DNA of 64,000 nucleotides, from contig JADZDD010000002.1 in NCBI GenBank assembly GCA_020851235.1, positions 1 through 64,000 of the forward strand. The letters are read 5' to 3'. Of the stretch, positions 28,849 to 37,218 are shown in pieces (within the stretch, counting starts at the first letter, position 1; each line of letters starts with the position of its first letter). A program made the translations under genes and the position numbers. The notes under the pieces are model-generated. The model worked only from the letters and a program-made list of their open reading frames with translations, made no database searches and was not told where the DNA came from. This stretch comes from Burkholderiales bacterium. GTDB taxonomy: Bacteria > Pseudomonadota > Gammaproteobacteria > Burkholderiales > Casimicrobiaceae.

Positions 28849-31026
28849 TTACGCCGCCGCAGCACGCCCGTTGCCCGCCTGCGGCGTCGGGAACACGAGC
28901 GTCACGCGGGCGCCGCCTTGCGGCGCGTTGGCGAGCATGACGCGTCCGCCGTGCTCGTCGACGATCTTCTTCACGATCGCGAGTCCCAATCCCGTTCCCT
29001 TCGCCTTGGTCGTGACGTAGGGTTCGAAGGCGTGCGTGAGGACATCGTCGGAAAAGCCAGGGCCGCCGTCCTCGAAGACGAGCTGCGCTTCGTTCGCGCG
29101 GGTCGAAAGACCGATCACGAAGCGTGGATGGGCCGCATCGGCCTGGGCTTCGACCGCGTTGGAGAGGAGGTTGTGGAGCACCTGGCGCAGGCGTGTCGGT
29201 TCGCCCTGGACGTAGACGGGCGCGTCCGGCAAGGATAACGCAACCGACGACCCCAAGTTGTCGTACAGCGCAAGGACGTCGAGGAGGAGTCCGGTCAAGT
29301 CGACGCGGGTGAACTGCCCGGGGCGGGGCTGGCGTGCGTAGACGGCGAAGTCGTCGACCATGTGCTTCATCGCGGCCACCTGCGACACGATCGTCTGGGT
29401 CCCGCGCTGCAGCGTCTGCGCGTCGGTGCTGTCGAGCTTGGACGCGAGCTTGACGGCGAGTCGCTCGGCGGAGAGCTGAATCGGCGTCAGCGGATTCTTG
29501 ATCTCGTGCGCGAGGCGCCGCGCGACTTCGGCCCACGCCGCGTCGCGCTGCGCCTGGACGAGTTCGGACACGTCGTCGAAGACGACGACGTAACCGCCGC
29601 TGCCGGCCGAGCCCGGCAGGCGGGTACCGCGCATGAGGAGCGTGCGCGAGAGGTTGGCCACGGTCAGCGCGGCTTCCTTCTGCCAGTGTCCGTCGTGGCT
29701 GCCGCGAAACCCTTGGGCGACGAGCTCCGCAAACGGGCCGAGTGCACCGTGCCGTGCGCCCCATTCGTGCAATGGCAGGTCGACGAGTTCGGCGAGCGGC
29801 TGCTGCAGGATGACGGCGGCGCTCGGATTGACGGTGCGCAGGCGGTGGTCCTCGTCGAGGACGAGCACGCCGGTCGACAGGTTGCCAAGAATGCTCTCCA
29901 GGTACGCGCTCGTCGTCTCGATCGCGCGTCGACTCTCCTCCTCACGTTCGCGCGCCTGCGCGAGCTGTGCGGTCATCGTGTTGAACGACTGCGTGAGGAC
30001 GCCGAGCTCGTCGCGCGACACGACGGGCTGGCGCTGCGTGAAGTCGCCCTGCGCGACGACGCGCGTGCCCTCGGCGAGGCGTCCGAGCGGCGCCGCGAAG
30101 CGCTCGGCGAGCACCACGGCAAGACCCAAGGCGGACGTGAGCGCGAGCAGGAGGGTGAGCGTCAGCGTCAACGCGTACAGGCGCTTGAGCGCGCTGCGCG
30201 AGAACGTGAGCTCGCGGTAGTCGCGCACCCCCGTCTGCACGCGCTCGGCATCCTGCGCGAGTCCCTTCGGCACGGGCTCGACGAGCTGCAACAAGCGCAG
30301 CGGATTCAATGCGTCGTCGGTATTCACCGCGACCACGACACGCAGCAGGAGGCCGCCATCGGCGGTCTGCTCGATCTTCGAGTACGGCTGCTGCAAGCGC
30401 GCGAGCCGCAATGCCGCCAGCGGCGGCGGCTCGGGTGTGGCGCGCGATGCACCGCTGCCCGCGACGGCGAGCGCCGTCCCGGTCGGCGAGAAGAGCGCGG
30501 CCTCGTAGGCATTCACCTGTTCGGCGGCGCGGCCGAGGGCGGTGGCGGGATTGGCGCTGCTGTCGGTGAGCGATACCGCCATCTGCGTTGCCCGGTTCAC
30601 CGCGTCCTTGAGGAGGTAATCGAGCGTGCGTTGGCCGAGCGCAAGACCGCCTTCGAGCGCACGGTCGACGCGCACGTCGAACCAGCTCTCGATGCTGCGT
30701 CCGATGAACTGGACCGAGACGGCGTACATCAGCGCACCGGGCAGCGCGGCGACGAGGGTGAAGAGCAGCACGAGCCGCACGGCGAGGCGCGAGCCGAACA
30801 CGCCCTTGCGCCGGCTTCGCCGCAAGCGCCAGAGCTGCCAGCCGACGACGAACATGAGCACGCCGACCAGCACGCCGTTGACGATGAGCAACGTGTCGTA
30901 GCCGGTGGCGAAAAGACTCGTATTCGACGTCGCGGTGGCCAGCAGGAACACGCCGATCGCCGACAGCGACGCCGTGGCGAGGAGGAGCCAGCGCAGGCCG
31001 TGCTTCCCGGGCAGCCGGCCGTTCAT
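28849..31026 (-). CDS. ntrY: Sensor histidine kinase NtrY
   Basis: Membrane sensor kinase of 725 residues. Three N-terminal hydrophobic segments (about residues 13-33, 45-66, 85-105), a long extracytoplasmic region, a fourth membrane segment (about 280-300), HAMP (RFAAPLGRLAEGTRVVAQGDF), PAS (YLESILGNLSTGVLVLDEDH), the H-box RRLAHEIKNPLTPIQLS, N-box LHNLLSNAVEA, and ATP-lid DGGPGF and GTGLGLAIVKKIV. The ATG at 31026 overlaps the DUF4390 stop (ATGA). The ligand is unknown; relatives respond to redox or nitrogen status. Confidence 0.95.
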   Translation of the reverse strand: MNGRLPGKHGLRWLLLATASLSAIGVFLLATATSNTSLFATGYDTLLIVNGVLVGVLMFVVGWQLWRLRRSRRKGVFGSRLAVRLVLLFTLVAALPGALMYAVSVQFIGRSIESWFDVRVDRALEGGLALGQRTLDYLLKDAVNRATQMAVSLTDSSANPATALGRAAEQVNAYEAALFSPTGTALAVAGSGASRATPEPPPLAALRLARLQQPYSKIEQTADGGLLLRVVVAVNTDDALNPLRLLQLVEPVPKGLAQDAERVQTGVRDYRELTFSRSALKRLYALTLTLTLLLALTSALGLAVVLAERFAAPLGRLAEGTRVVAQGDFTQRQPVVSRDELGVLTQSFNTMTAQLAQAREREEESRRAIETTSAYLESILGNLSTGVLVLDEDHRLRTVNPSAAVILQQPLAELVDLPLHEWGARHGALGPFAELVAQGFRGSHDGHWQKEAALTVANLSRTLLMRGTRLPGSAGSGGYVVVFDDVSELVQAQRDAAWAEVARRLAHEIKNPLTPIQLSAERLAVKLASKLDSTDAQTLQRGTQTIVSQVAAMKHMVDDFAVYARQPRPGQFTRVDLTGLLLDVLALYDNLGSSVALSLPDAPVYVQGEPTRLRQVLHNLLSNAVEAQADAAHPRFVIGLSTRANEAQLVFEDGGPGFSDDVLTHAFEPYVTTKAKGTGLGLAIVKKIVDEHGGRVMLANAPQGGARVTLVFPTPQAGNGRAAAA

Positions 31027-31643
31027 GGGACGAAGCTCCAGCGATGCCATTCCGAGGCGAGCGTCCACTCGCGCGAGGCGAGCGCGTTCACCTGGAACGG
31101 CTTGGGAAGCTGGTTGATGTCGAGGCGCAGGCGCACGCCTGCGTCATAGCGCGCACCGCTGCTGAGGGCCGAAGCGCTCGCCACCGGCCGCGACGTGACA
31201 CGACCGACGTAACGCTGGACCTCCTCGATCGTGTTGAACGTCTGCGCGAGCAGGCCGCTGCTCACGCGGTACTGTCGCGTGAGCGCGGTGTACGACACGC
31301 GATGCGTGATCGACACCTGCGCGACCTTCTCGTCCAGCCAGTACCAGCGCGGCCGCGTCAATTCGAAGTCGAGGACGAAGTAGAGGGGGATGCCGTTTTG
31401 CAGTGCGTCGTCGAGCGTCGCATTCACGACGAGATCGAAGTCGGCGCTGAGCAGCAGCTCGCCGTCCTCGATGCGCAACTCGGCGGCCTTGATCGCGATG
31501 GTGTCCGCGTGCGTGACGGCGGCGCCGAGCGCGAGCGCCGCGCCGATGACGAACGCGACGAGCGCCGACCATGCCCGCGGGACGAACCGCGCCCGGGGCA
31601 AACGGGAGGAAGCGGAAGGCAACGCCATGCCGGCAGGCATCAT
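31023..31643 (-). CDS. DUF4390 domain protein
   Basis: Exported protein of about 206 residues and unknown function, regularly encoded between rsmB and ntrY in Betaproteobacteria. It has a basic N-terminus, a hydrophobic segment (about residues 23-42, cleavage likely after VTHAD), then the DUF4390 core with LRIEDGELLLSADFDLVVN, GIPLYFVLDFELTRPRWYW and YRVSSGLLAQTFNTIEE. It is probably an accessory for NtrY sensing, judged only by its constant linkage and overlap with ntrY. Start uncertain: ATG at 31643, 31640, 31628 or 31679. Confidence 0.87.
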   Translation of the reverse strand: MMPAGMALPSASSRLPRARFVPRAWSALVAFVIGAALALGAAVTHADTIAIKAAELRIEDGELLLSADFDLVVNATLDDALQNGIPLYFVLDFELTRPRWYWLDEKVAQVSITHRVSYTALTRQYRVSSGLLAQTFNTIEEVQRYVGRVTSRPVASASALSSGARYDAGVRLRLDINQLPKPFQVNALASREWTLASEWHRWSFVP

Positions 31644-31713
31644 CGACGGTTCCGGCACGAGGCGCGCGAGGTCGTGCATGGCGCAGCGGTCGCGGCCCCG
31701 GCTCCGCACGACG

Positions 31714-33012
31714 CTACGGCGCCTTGGAAAGCCGTGCGTAGAAGAAGCCATCCTGATTGTGGCGTGCGCCTTCTCCGGCTGGCAAGAGTTGCCCTGCGTC
31801 GTGCGCGATGTCGGGTCCGAAATTGATGGATTCACGCAACGCATCCGGGTGCCGGCCGACGAACGTCCGCACGGTGTCTTCGTTCTCCTGTGCAAAGACC
31901 GAACACGTGGCGTAGAGCAGGACTCCGCCCGGAGCCAGCAGCGGCCACAGTGCATCGAGAATGCGGCGCTGCTGCAGCGCGAAGCCGGCCACGTCGGTCT
32001 TGCGGCGCAACCACTTGCCGTCGGGGTGGCGACGGACGATGCCGGAGGCCGTGCATGGCACGTCGGCCAGGATCCGGTCGAAGGCTTGCCCATCCCACCA
32101 CGCCGCGGGGTCGCCGGCATCGCCGGTGCGTAGCGTCACCGGGCGGTGGTCGAGGCGCAGTCGCGCGAGATTGTCACCCACGCGCGCAAGGCGCGCCGCG
32201 TCGGTATCGAGCGCCACGAGCGCGACGTCGGCGAGTTCCAGGAGGTGCGTCGTCTTTCCGCCCGGGGCCGCGCACGCGTCGAGCACGCGCATGCCGTCGG
32301 CTGCGCCCAGGAGCGGCGCGGCAAGCTGGGCGCCTGCATCCTGGACCGAGAACGCGCCGTCGGCAAAACCCGGCAGGTCCGCCACCGGTTGCGGCACCGC
32401 GACGATGAGGCCATCGCGGCCCACCGTCGTCACTTCGATGCCACGCGCCTCGAAGATCGCGGAAAGTGCGGTGCGCGTGGTCACGCGTCGATTCACGCGC
32501 AGCGTGAGTGGGGGCCGCTCGTTGCCGACCGCGAGGATCGACTCCCACTGCGTCGGATGATCGGACTGCACCCGACCGATCCACCAGCGTGGATACGACC
32601 AGCGCGCCACCGGGCTCGCCGCCGCGACGGCGGCGTTGAGCGCCTCGCGCTCGCGGAGGTAGCGGCGCAGCAGGGCGTTGACGAAGGCCTTGACCCCGGG
32701 GTGCGCCAGGAGGGCCGCTGCCTCCACGGCCCGGTCGACCACGGCGAAGGCCGGCGCGCGCGTGTGGTCGAGTTGGTACAAGGCGACCGCCAGGAGCGCC
32801 GCGACCGGTGGCGCCGGCGCGTGGGTTGCAAGCGCCCGCACGAGAGCGTCGAGGCGTCCCCAGTGCCGCAAGGCGCCGCTCGCAAGTTCGCGCACGAAGG
32901 CGGGATGGCCCGTGTCGCCCGCGTGTGCGACGTCGGCCAGTGCCGCCGGGAGCGTGCGTCCCTCGAGGACCCGGCGCACGACCCGCGCGGCCGCGCGTTG
33001 CTCGTGCTGCAC
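31714..33012 (-). CDS. rsmB: 16S rRNA (cytosine967-C5)-methyltransferase
   Basis: Methylates C967 of 16S rRNA. The 432-residue protein has an N-terminal NusB-like helical domain (AARVVRRVLEGRTLPAAL to LLAHPGVKAFVNALLRRYL) and a Rossmann methyltransferase: SAM motif VLDACAAPGGKTTHLLEL, DVPCTASG with the catalytic Cys, and the second Cys in LLYATCSVF. The GTG start at 33012 lies 2 bases after the fmt stop and gives normal length; the frame upstream is open but not homologous. Confidence 0.95.
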   Translation of the reverse strand: MQHEQRAAARVVRRVLEGRTLPAALADVAHAGDTGHPAFVRELASGALRHWGRLDALVRALATHAPAPPVAALLAVALYQLDHTRAPAFAVVDRAVEAAALLAHPGVKAFVNALLRRYLREREALNAAVAAASPVARWSYPRWWIGRVQSDHPTQWESILAVGNERPPLTLRVNRRVTTRTALSAIFEARGIEVTTVGRDGLIVAVPQPVADLPGFADGAFSVQDAGAQLAAPLLGAADGMRVLDACAAPGGKTTHLLELADVALVALDTDAARLARVGDNLARLRLDHRPVTLRTGDAGDPAAWWDGQAFDRILADVPCTASGIVRRHPDGKWLRRKTDVAGFALQQRRILDALWPLLAPGGVLLYATCSVFAQENEDTVRTFVGRHPDALRESINFGPDIAHDAGQLLPAGEGARHNQDGFFYARLSKAP

Positions 33013-33014
33013 GG

Positions 33015-34001
33015 CTATCCGTGCCGCCCGAAGCGGCGCCCCGGAGTGAGCGCTCGCCCCGCGGCGTAGGCCGCGCCCGCCATGCGCTTGCCGCCGGCAG
33101 GCTGCACCGTGACGAGCCGCAAGACGCCGCGACCGCACGCGACGTCGATCCCGGACGGGCCGACGGCGACGATCGTCCCGGGCGCGACGCCGGGGGTCTC
33201 GGGCCGCGGCTCGGCCGCCCACAGCTTCACGGGATCGCCGTCGAGCACGCTCGCCGCACCCGGCGCGGGATCGAAGGCGCGGACCGCCCGATCGAGGTCG
33301 ATCGCGTCGCGTTGCCATTCGATCTCGGCGTCGGCGCGCGTGATCTTGCCGGCGTACGTGGCGCCCTCGTCCGGTTGCGGCGTGGCGGGCAGCGTGCCGG
33401 TCGTGGCAAGGCGGCCGAGAGCGCCCACGATCGCAGCGGCACCGACGTCGGCGAGCCGCGCGGTGAGGCTCCCCGCGGTCTCGCGCGGGCCGATCGGCAC
33501 GGCGTGCGACTCGATCGCCGGACCGGTATCGAGCCCCGCGTCCATCTGCATGAGCGTGATCCCGCTCGTCGCGTCGCCCGCGAGGATCGCGCGCTGGATC
33601 GGGGCCGCACCACGCCAGCGCGGGAGCAAGGAGGCGTGGATGTTGAGGCAGCCGTGGCGCGGCCACGAAAGGACGGCGGGCGGCAGGATGAGGCCGTAGG
33701 CGGCGACGACGAGCACGTCGAGCGTGCTCGCGAGCAGCGGTGCGCATGCCGCCTCGCCCTTGAGGCTCGACGGCTGCGCGAGGCGGAGCCCGTGTTCGAG
33801 CGCGACTGCCTTCACGGCCGAGGGAGTGAGGGTCATTCCACGCCCACTGGGGCGGTCCGGCTGAGTAAGCACTAACTCTACCCGGGCGCCCGCAGCCAGG
33901 AGCGCCGTCAGCGCCGCAGCCGCAAACGGCGGCGTGCCTGCAAAGCCGATACGTAAGTGCGCGAGCGAGCGAGCGCCGACCGGGCTTCCGGCCGTGGTCA
34001 C
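33015..34001 (-). CDS. fmt: Methionyl-tRNA formyltransferase
   Basis: Formylates initiator Met-tRNA using 10-formyltetrahydrofolate. The 328-residue protein has RIGFAGTPPFAAAAL, the catalytic CLNIHASLLPRWRGAAPIQRAI segment (Asn, His), GDATSGITLMQMDAGLDTGP, and a C-terminal OB domain. The only available start is GTG at 34001, giving about 15 extra residues before the canonical RIGFAGTP. The partner deformylase gene lies 128 bases upstream. Confidence 0.97.
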   Translation of the reverse strand: MTTAGSPVGARSLAHLRIGFAGTPPFAAAALTALLAAGARVELVLTQPDRPSGRGMTLTPSAVKAVALEHGLRLAQPSSLKGEAACAPLLASTLDVLVVAAYGLILPPAVLSWPRHGCLNIHASLLPRWRGAAPIQRAILAGDATSGITLMQMDAGLDTGPAIESHAVPIGPRETAGSLTARLADVGAAAIVGALGRLATTGTLPATPQPDEGATYAGKITRADAEIEWQRDAIDLDRAVRAFDPAPGAASVLDGDPVKLWAAEPRPETPGVAPGTIVAVGPSGIDVACGRGVLRLVTVQPAGGKRMAGAAYAAGRALTPGRRFGRHG

Positions 34002-34129
34002 GGTAACGATCCCGAGGATGCTTCGCGGCGGCTCGCCCTTGCCCTGGCGGGCGGCTCATGCCGGCTGGTCGCGCCTGCGCCCAAGTCGATTCCGTCGCGT
34101 TGCGCGCCGTGTGCAGGCCGCGTGGCCGG

Positions 34130-34633
34130 TCAGCCGGCGAGCCGTTGCTTCTTTCGCTGCTTCGCCGCGAGCCGGGTACGTTTCAACGGCGAGAGATAGT
34201 CGACGAAGACCTTCCCCACCAGGTGGTCCATTTCGTGCTGGATGCACACGGCGAGAAGGTCGTCAGCCGTGCGCTCGAACGCCTTGCCGTGCTCGTCATG
34301 CGCGCGAACGGTGATCCGCGCGGCGCGGATGACCTTGTCGTAGTACCCCGGAACCGAGAGGCAGCCCTCCTCGTGCTCGGCCTCACCGTCGGCGGCGATG
34401 ATCTGCGGATTGACGAGGACGAGGAGCTCGTCCTTGGCCTCGGACGTATCGATGACGATGACGCGCTTGTGCACGTCGACCTGGGTCGCGGCGAGACCGA
34501 CGCCGGGCGCTGCGTACATCGTCTCGGCCATGTCGCGGACGAGGCGGACGAGGTCGGACGTGAACGCCGTGACCGGCGCTGCAACTTTTCTAAGACGCGG
34601 ATCGGGGTATTCGAGGATGGGGAGGAGCGCCAT
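34130..34633 (-). CDS. def: Peptide deformylase
   Basis: Iron-dependent hydrolase removing formyl from nascent proteins. The 167-residue protein has all three motifs: [16 protein letters not shown] (metal Cys) and HEMDH (metal His and catalytic Glu). It ends with a basic tail ([17 protein letters not shown]), as in other Betaproteobacteria. First gene of the def-fmt-rsmB-DUF4390-ntrYX-kup run, divergent from the LysM protein gene. Confidence 0.98.
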   Translation of the reverse strand: MALLPILEYPDPRLRKVAAPVTAFTSDLVRLVRDMAETMYAAPGVGLAATQVDVHKRVIVIDTSEAKDELLVLVNPQIIAADGEAEHEEGCLSVPGYYDKVIRAARITVRAHDEHGKAFERTADDLLAVCIQHEMDHLVGKVFVDYLSPLKRTRLAAKQRKKQRLAG

Positions 34634-34839
34634 GACTTGCCAAAGCCGATAGGCTGGTTGCAGAATCCGTGTTAAGTGCTTATTTTGTGGCGGTTTAGGA
34701 CGATGGCAAGTACCGGCGGTTTCGGCATCGCACGCGCCGCTCGCGGTTTGGCGGGCATCGTCTCGACGCCATGGCGGGCTGCGGTGAAAAGCGTCCCGCA
34801 GCGATCGTGATCGTTCCTTGCGCGAAGAAAAGAGGCTTT

Positions 34840-35931
34840 ATGCTTCAACAGTTTACCATGGCGTTGCGCATCGGCGCCGCCGCGCTCCTGACGATCGCTT
34901 CCGCGCAAGCCCAGAACCTGCAGCTCGTCGATCGTCCGCCCGAGACCTACACGGTGCAGAAGGGCGATACGCTGTGGGGCATCTCCGGCAAGTATCTGAA
35001 GGAGCCCTGGCGCTGGCCCGACCTTTGGCGGATGAACCGCGACGAGATCCGCAATCCGCACCTCATCTATCCGGGCGACGTCATCAAGCTGAGCTTCGTC
35101 GGCGGCGAGCCGCAGTTGTCGGTCACGCGCAGCAATGCCCTCGTCGTCGAGCCGACCGTGCGAGTGAGCCCGCTCGCCGATCGCGCGATTCCGTCGATTC
35201 CGCCCAACGACCTCGAGCCTTACCTCACGCGCCCGCTCGTCACCGCAACGCGCGGCCTCGACGGGTCGGCGGAGATCCTGCAAGGCCGCGACCGTTCGCG
35301 GGTGGTCCGGGGTACCGGTGACACCGTCTACGTCCTTGGCATCGATCCCAAGGCGGGTGACTTCTGGTACATCTATCGACCGGCCGGCGCCATCGTGAAC
35401 ATCGATGGAACCGAGGTGCTGGGCTACGAGAACAAGTTCCTCGGCACCGCTCGCGTCGAGAAGTTCGGCGACCTCGCCACGGTGCGCATCGAATCCGCGG
35501 TCGAGGAGATCCTCATCGGCGACCGCCTGCTGCCGGCGCCGCGCGACACGCTCGTCAACTACGTGCCGCATGCGCCGTCGACCCCGATCGATGCGCGCAT
35601 CCTGCGCGTGCCCTTCGGGGGGCTCGAGACCGCACGGGGCGGCATCGTCACGCTCGACAAGGGGTCGGCGGACGGCCTCGAGGTCGGCAACGTGCTCGCC
35701 GTGTACCGTGTCAATCGCCCGATCGAGGACCCGCGACCGTCGCGCCAGCAGACGATCATCCTGCGCTATCTCGACCCGACCACGGTCTTCACCCCACGGG
35801 AGTACGTGCAGGCCGCCGACGAGCGTACGGGACTGCTCTTCGTGTTCCGTACCTTCGATCGCGTCGCCTTCGGCGTCGTGCTCAATACGACCGAACCGGT
35901 GCGCCCGGGCGACTTCGCGCGCACGCCGTAG
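34840..35931 (+). CDS. Exported LysM-domain peptidoglycan-binding protein
   Basis: A 363-residue envelope protein. The signal peptide (MLQQFTMALRIGAAALLTIASAQAQ) is followed by one LysM domain at about residues 36-85 (YTVQKGDTLWGISGKYLKEPWRWPDLWRMN, given here in two pieces: YTVQKGDTLWGISGKYLK and EPWRWPDLWRMN) and NPHLIYPGDVIKL. The rest is a beta-rich region without a catalytic motif I recognise. LysM-dprA adjacent to def-fmt is a common betaproteobacterial arrangement. It probably binds the cell wall. The ATG at 34840 is chosen for the signal peptide, with AGAGG upstream. Confidence 0.9.
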   Translation: MLQQFTMALRIGAAALLTIASAQAQNLQLVDRPPETYTVQKGDTLWGISGKYLKEPWRWPDLWRMNRDEIRNPHLIYPGDVIKLSFVGGEPQLSVTRSNALVVEPTVRVSPLADRAIPSIPPNDLEPYLTRPLVTATRGLDGSAEILQGRDRSRVVRGTGDTVYVLGIDPKAGDFWYIYRPAGAIVNIDGTEVLGYENKFLGTARVEKFGDLATVRIESAVEEILIGDRLLPAPRDTLVNYVPHAPSTPIDARILRVPFGGLETARGGIVTLDKGSADGLEVGNVLAVYRVNRPIEDPRPSRQQTIILRYLDPTTVFTPREYVQAADERTGLLFVFRTFDRVAFGVVLNTTEPVRPGDFARTP

Positions 35932-36016
35932 GCGCGGCGCCACGCAGCGGCGGCGCGACCCGATCGGCCGTCGGTCCGATGCCGCGCCTTGCGGCAGCGC
36001 GGCATACTTCCCTCCC

Positions 36017-37108
36017 ATGGACGATGCGGACCGGCGTGCCTGGGTGGAGTTGTCGCTGCGCGCCATTCCGGTGCCCGCGCTCGTGGCGCTGCTCAAGGCG
36101 CTCGGCAGCGCGAGTGCGGTGCTCGCCGCCCCGCCCGCGCAGCGAAGCGCGATCGCCGCCGCCGCCGAATCCGCGTTTGCCGCACCCGCGCCCGCCGGCC
36201 TCGCCGAGGCGCTCGCGTGGCTCGAGGTTCCCGGACACGACATCCTCGTCTGGGACGACAGCCGCTATCCCGCCGCCCTGCTCGAACTCGGTCACGCTCC
36301 GGCCGTGCTCTACGTCATGGGCCGCACCGACCTCCTCGCGCGGCCGGCGCTTGCGATCGTCGGCAGCCGCAGCGCAACGGCGCAAGGACTCGACAATGCG
36401 CGCGCCTTCGCCCGCGCGCTCTCGGCGGCCGGCGTCACGATCGTCTCCGGCCTCGCCGCGGGGATCGACGGCGCGGCGCACGAGGGCGCGCTCGACGAGA
36501 TCGGCTCGACGATCGCGGTGATGGGCACCGGACTCGATCGCGTGTACCCCGCCGCGCACCGGGCGCTGGCGCACGCGATCGCCGCAGGCGGCCTCCTCGT
36601 CTCCGAATTCGCGCCGGGCACGCCCGTGCGGGGGCACCACTTTCCGCGTCGCAATCGCCTCATCAGCGGCCTCGCCCGCGGGGTTCTCGTCGTCGAGGCC
36701 GCGCTGCGATCGGGGTCGCTCATCACGGCGCGGCTCGCCGGCGAGCAGGGACGCGAGGTCTTCGCGATCCCGGGATCGATCCATTCACCGCTGTCCCGGG
36801 GCTGCCACCGCCTGATCCGCGAGGGTGCGAAACTCGTGGAAACCGCGCAGGACGTGCTCGAGGAGTTGGGGCTGCCCGCCGCCCAGGCGACCGTGGAGAG
36901 GGGTGCCGCCTTGCATTTGCCTGCATCCGAACCCATCTGCCCGAGCGCGGTGCTCGCAGCGCTCGGCGAGGATCCTGTCGATGTCGATACCCTCGTCGCC
37001 CGCACGGGGCAGACGGCTGCAGCGGTTGCCGGGCAGTTGAGTGAGCTCGAACTCGCCGGAGCGGTGGCAAGCGTCGGCGGCGGGCGCTGGCAACGCCGGC
37101 ACGGGTAA
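36017..37108 (+). CDS. dprA: DNA-processing protein DprA
   Basis: Loads RecA on incoming single-stranded DNA in transformation. The 363-residue protein has an N-terminal SAM-like region, the Rossmann-like core (VGSRSATAQGLDNARAFA; SGLAAGIDGAAHEGAL; VMGTGLDRVYPAAH; SEFAPGTPVRGHHFPRRNRL) and a C-terminal winged helix (about 295-363). ATG at 36017 begins the first helical homology. The gap of 85 bases to the LysM gene is short enough for one transcript. Confidence 0.96.
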   Translation: MDDADRRAWVELSLRAIPVPALVALLKALGSASAVLAAPPAQRSAIAAAAESAFAAPAPAGLAEALAWLEVPGHDILVWDDSRYPAALLELGHAPAVLYVMGRTDLLARPALAIVGSRSATAQGLDNARAFARALSAAGVTIVSGLAAGIDGAAHEGALDEIGSTIAVMGTGLDRVYPAAHRALAHAIAAGGLLVSEFAPGTPVRGHHFPRRNRLISGLARGVLVVEAALRSGSLITARLAGEQGREVFAIPGSIHSPLSRGCHRLIREGAKLVETAQDVLEELGLPAAQATVERGAALHLPASEPICPSAVLAALGEDPVDVDTLVARTGQTAAAVAGQLSELELAGAVASVGGGRWQRRHG

Positions 37109-37218
37109 TCGGCCGGCGGGCCGCAGTCGACGGGCCGTAGGGTAGTATTCCGGTCCCTTCGCTCTGCTTGCGCAACGCCGTCGGGGCGTGGCCAACTTGA
37201 CGGAGCAGATCAAGACCC

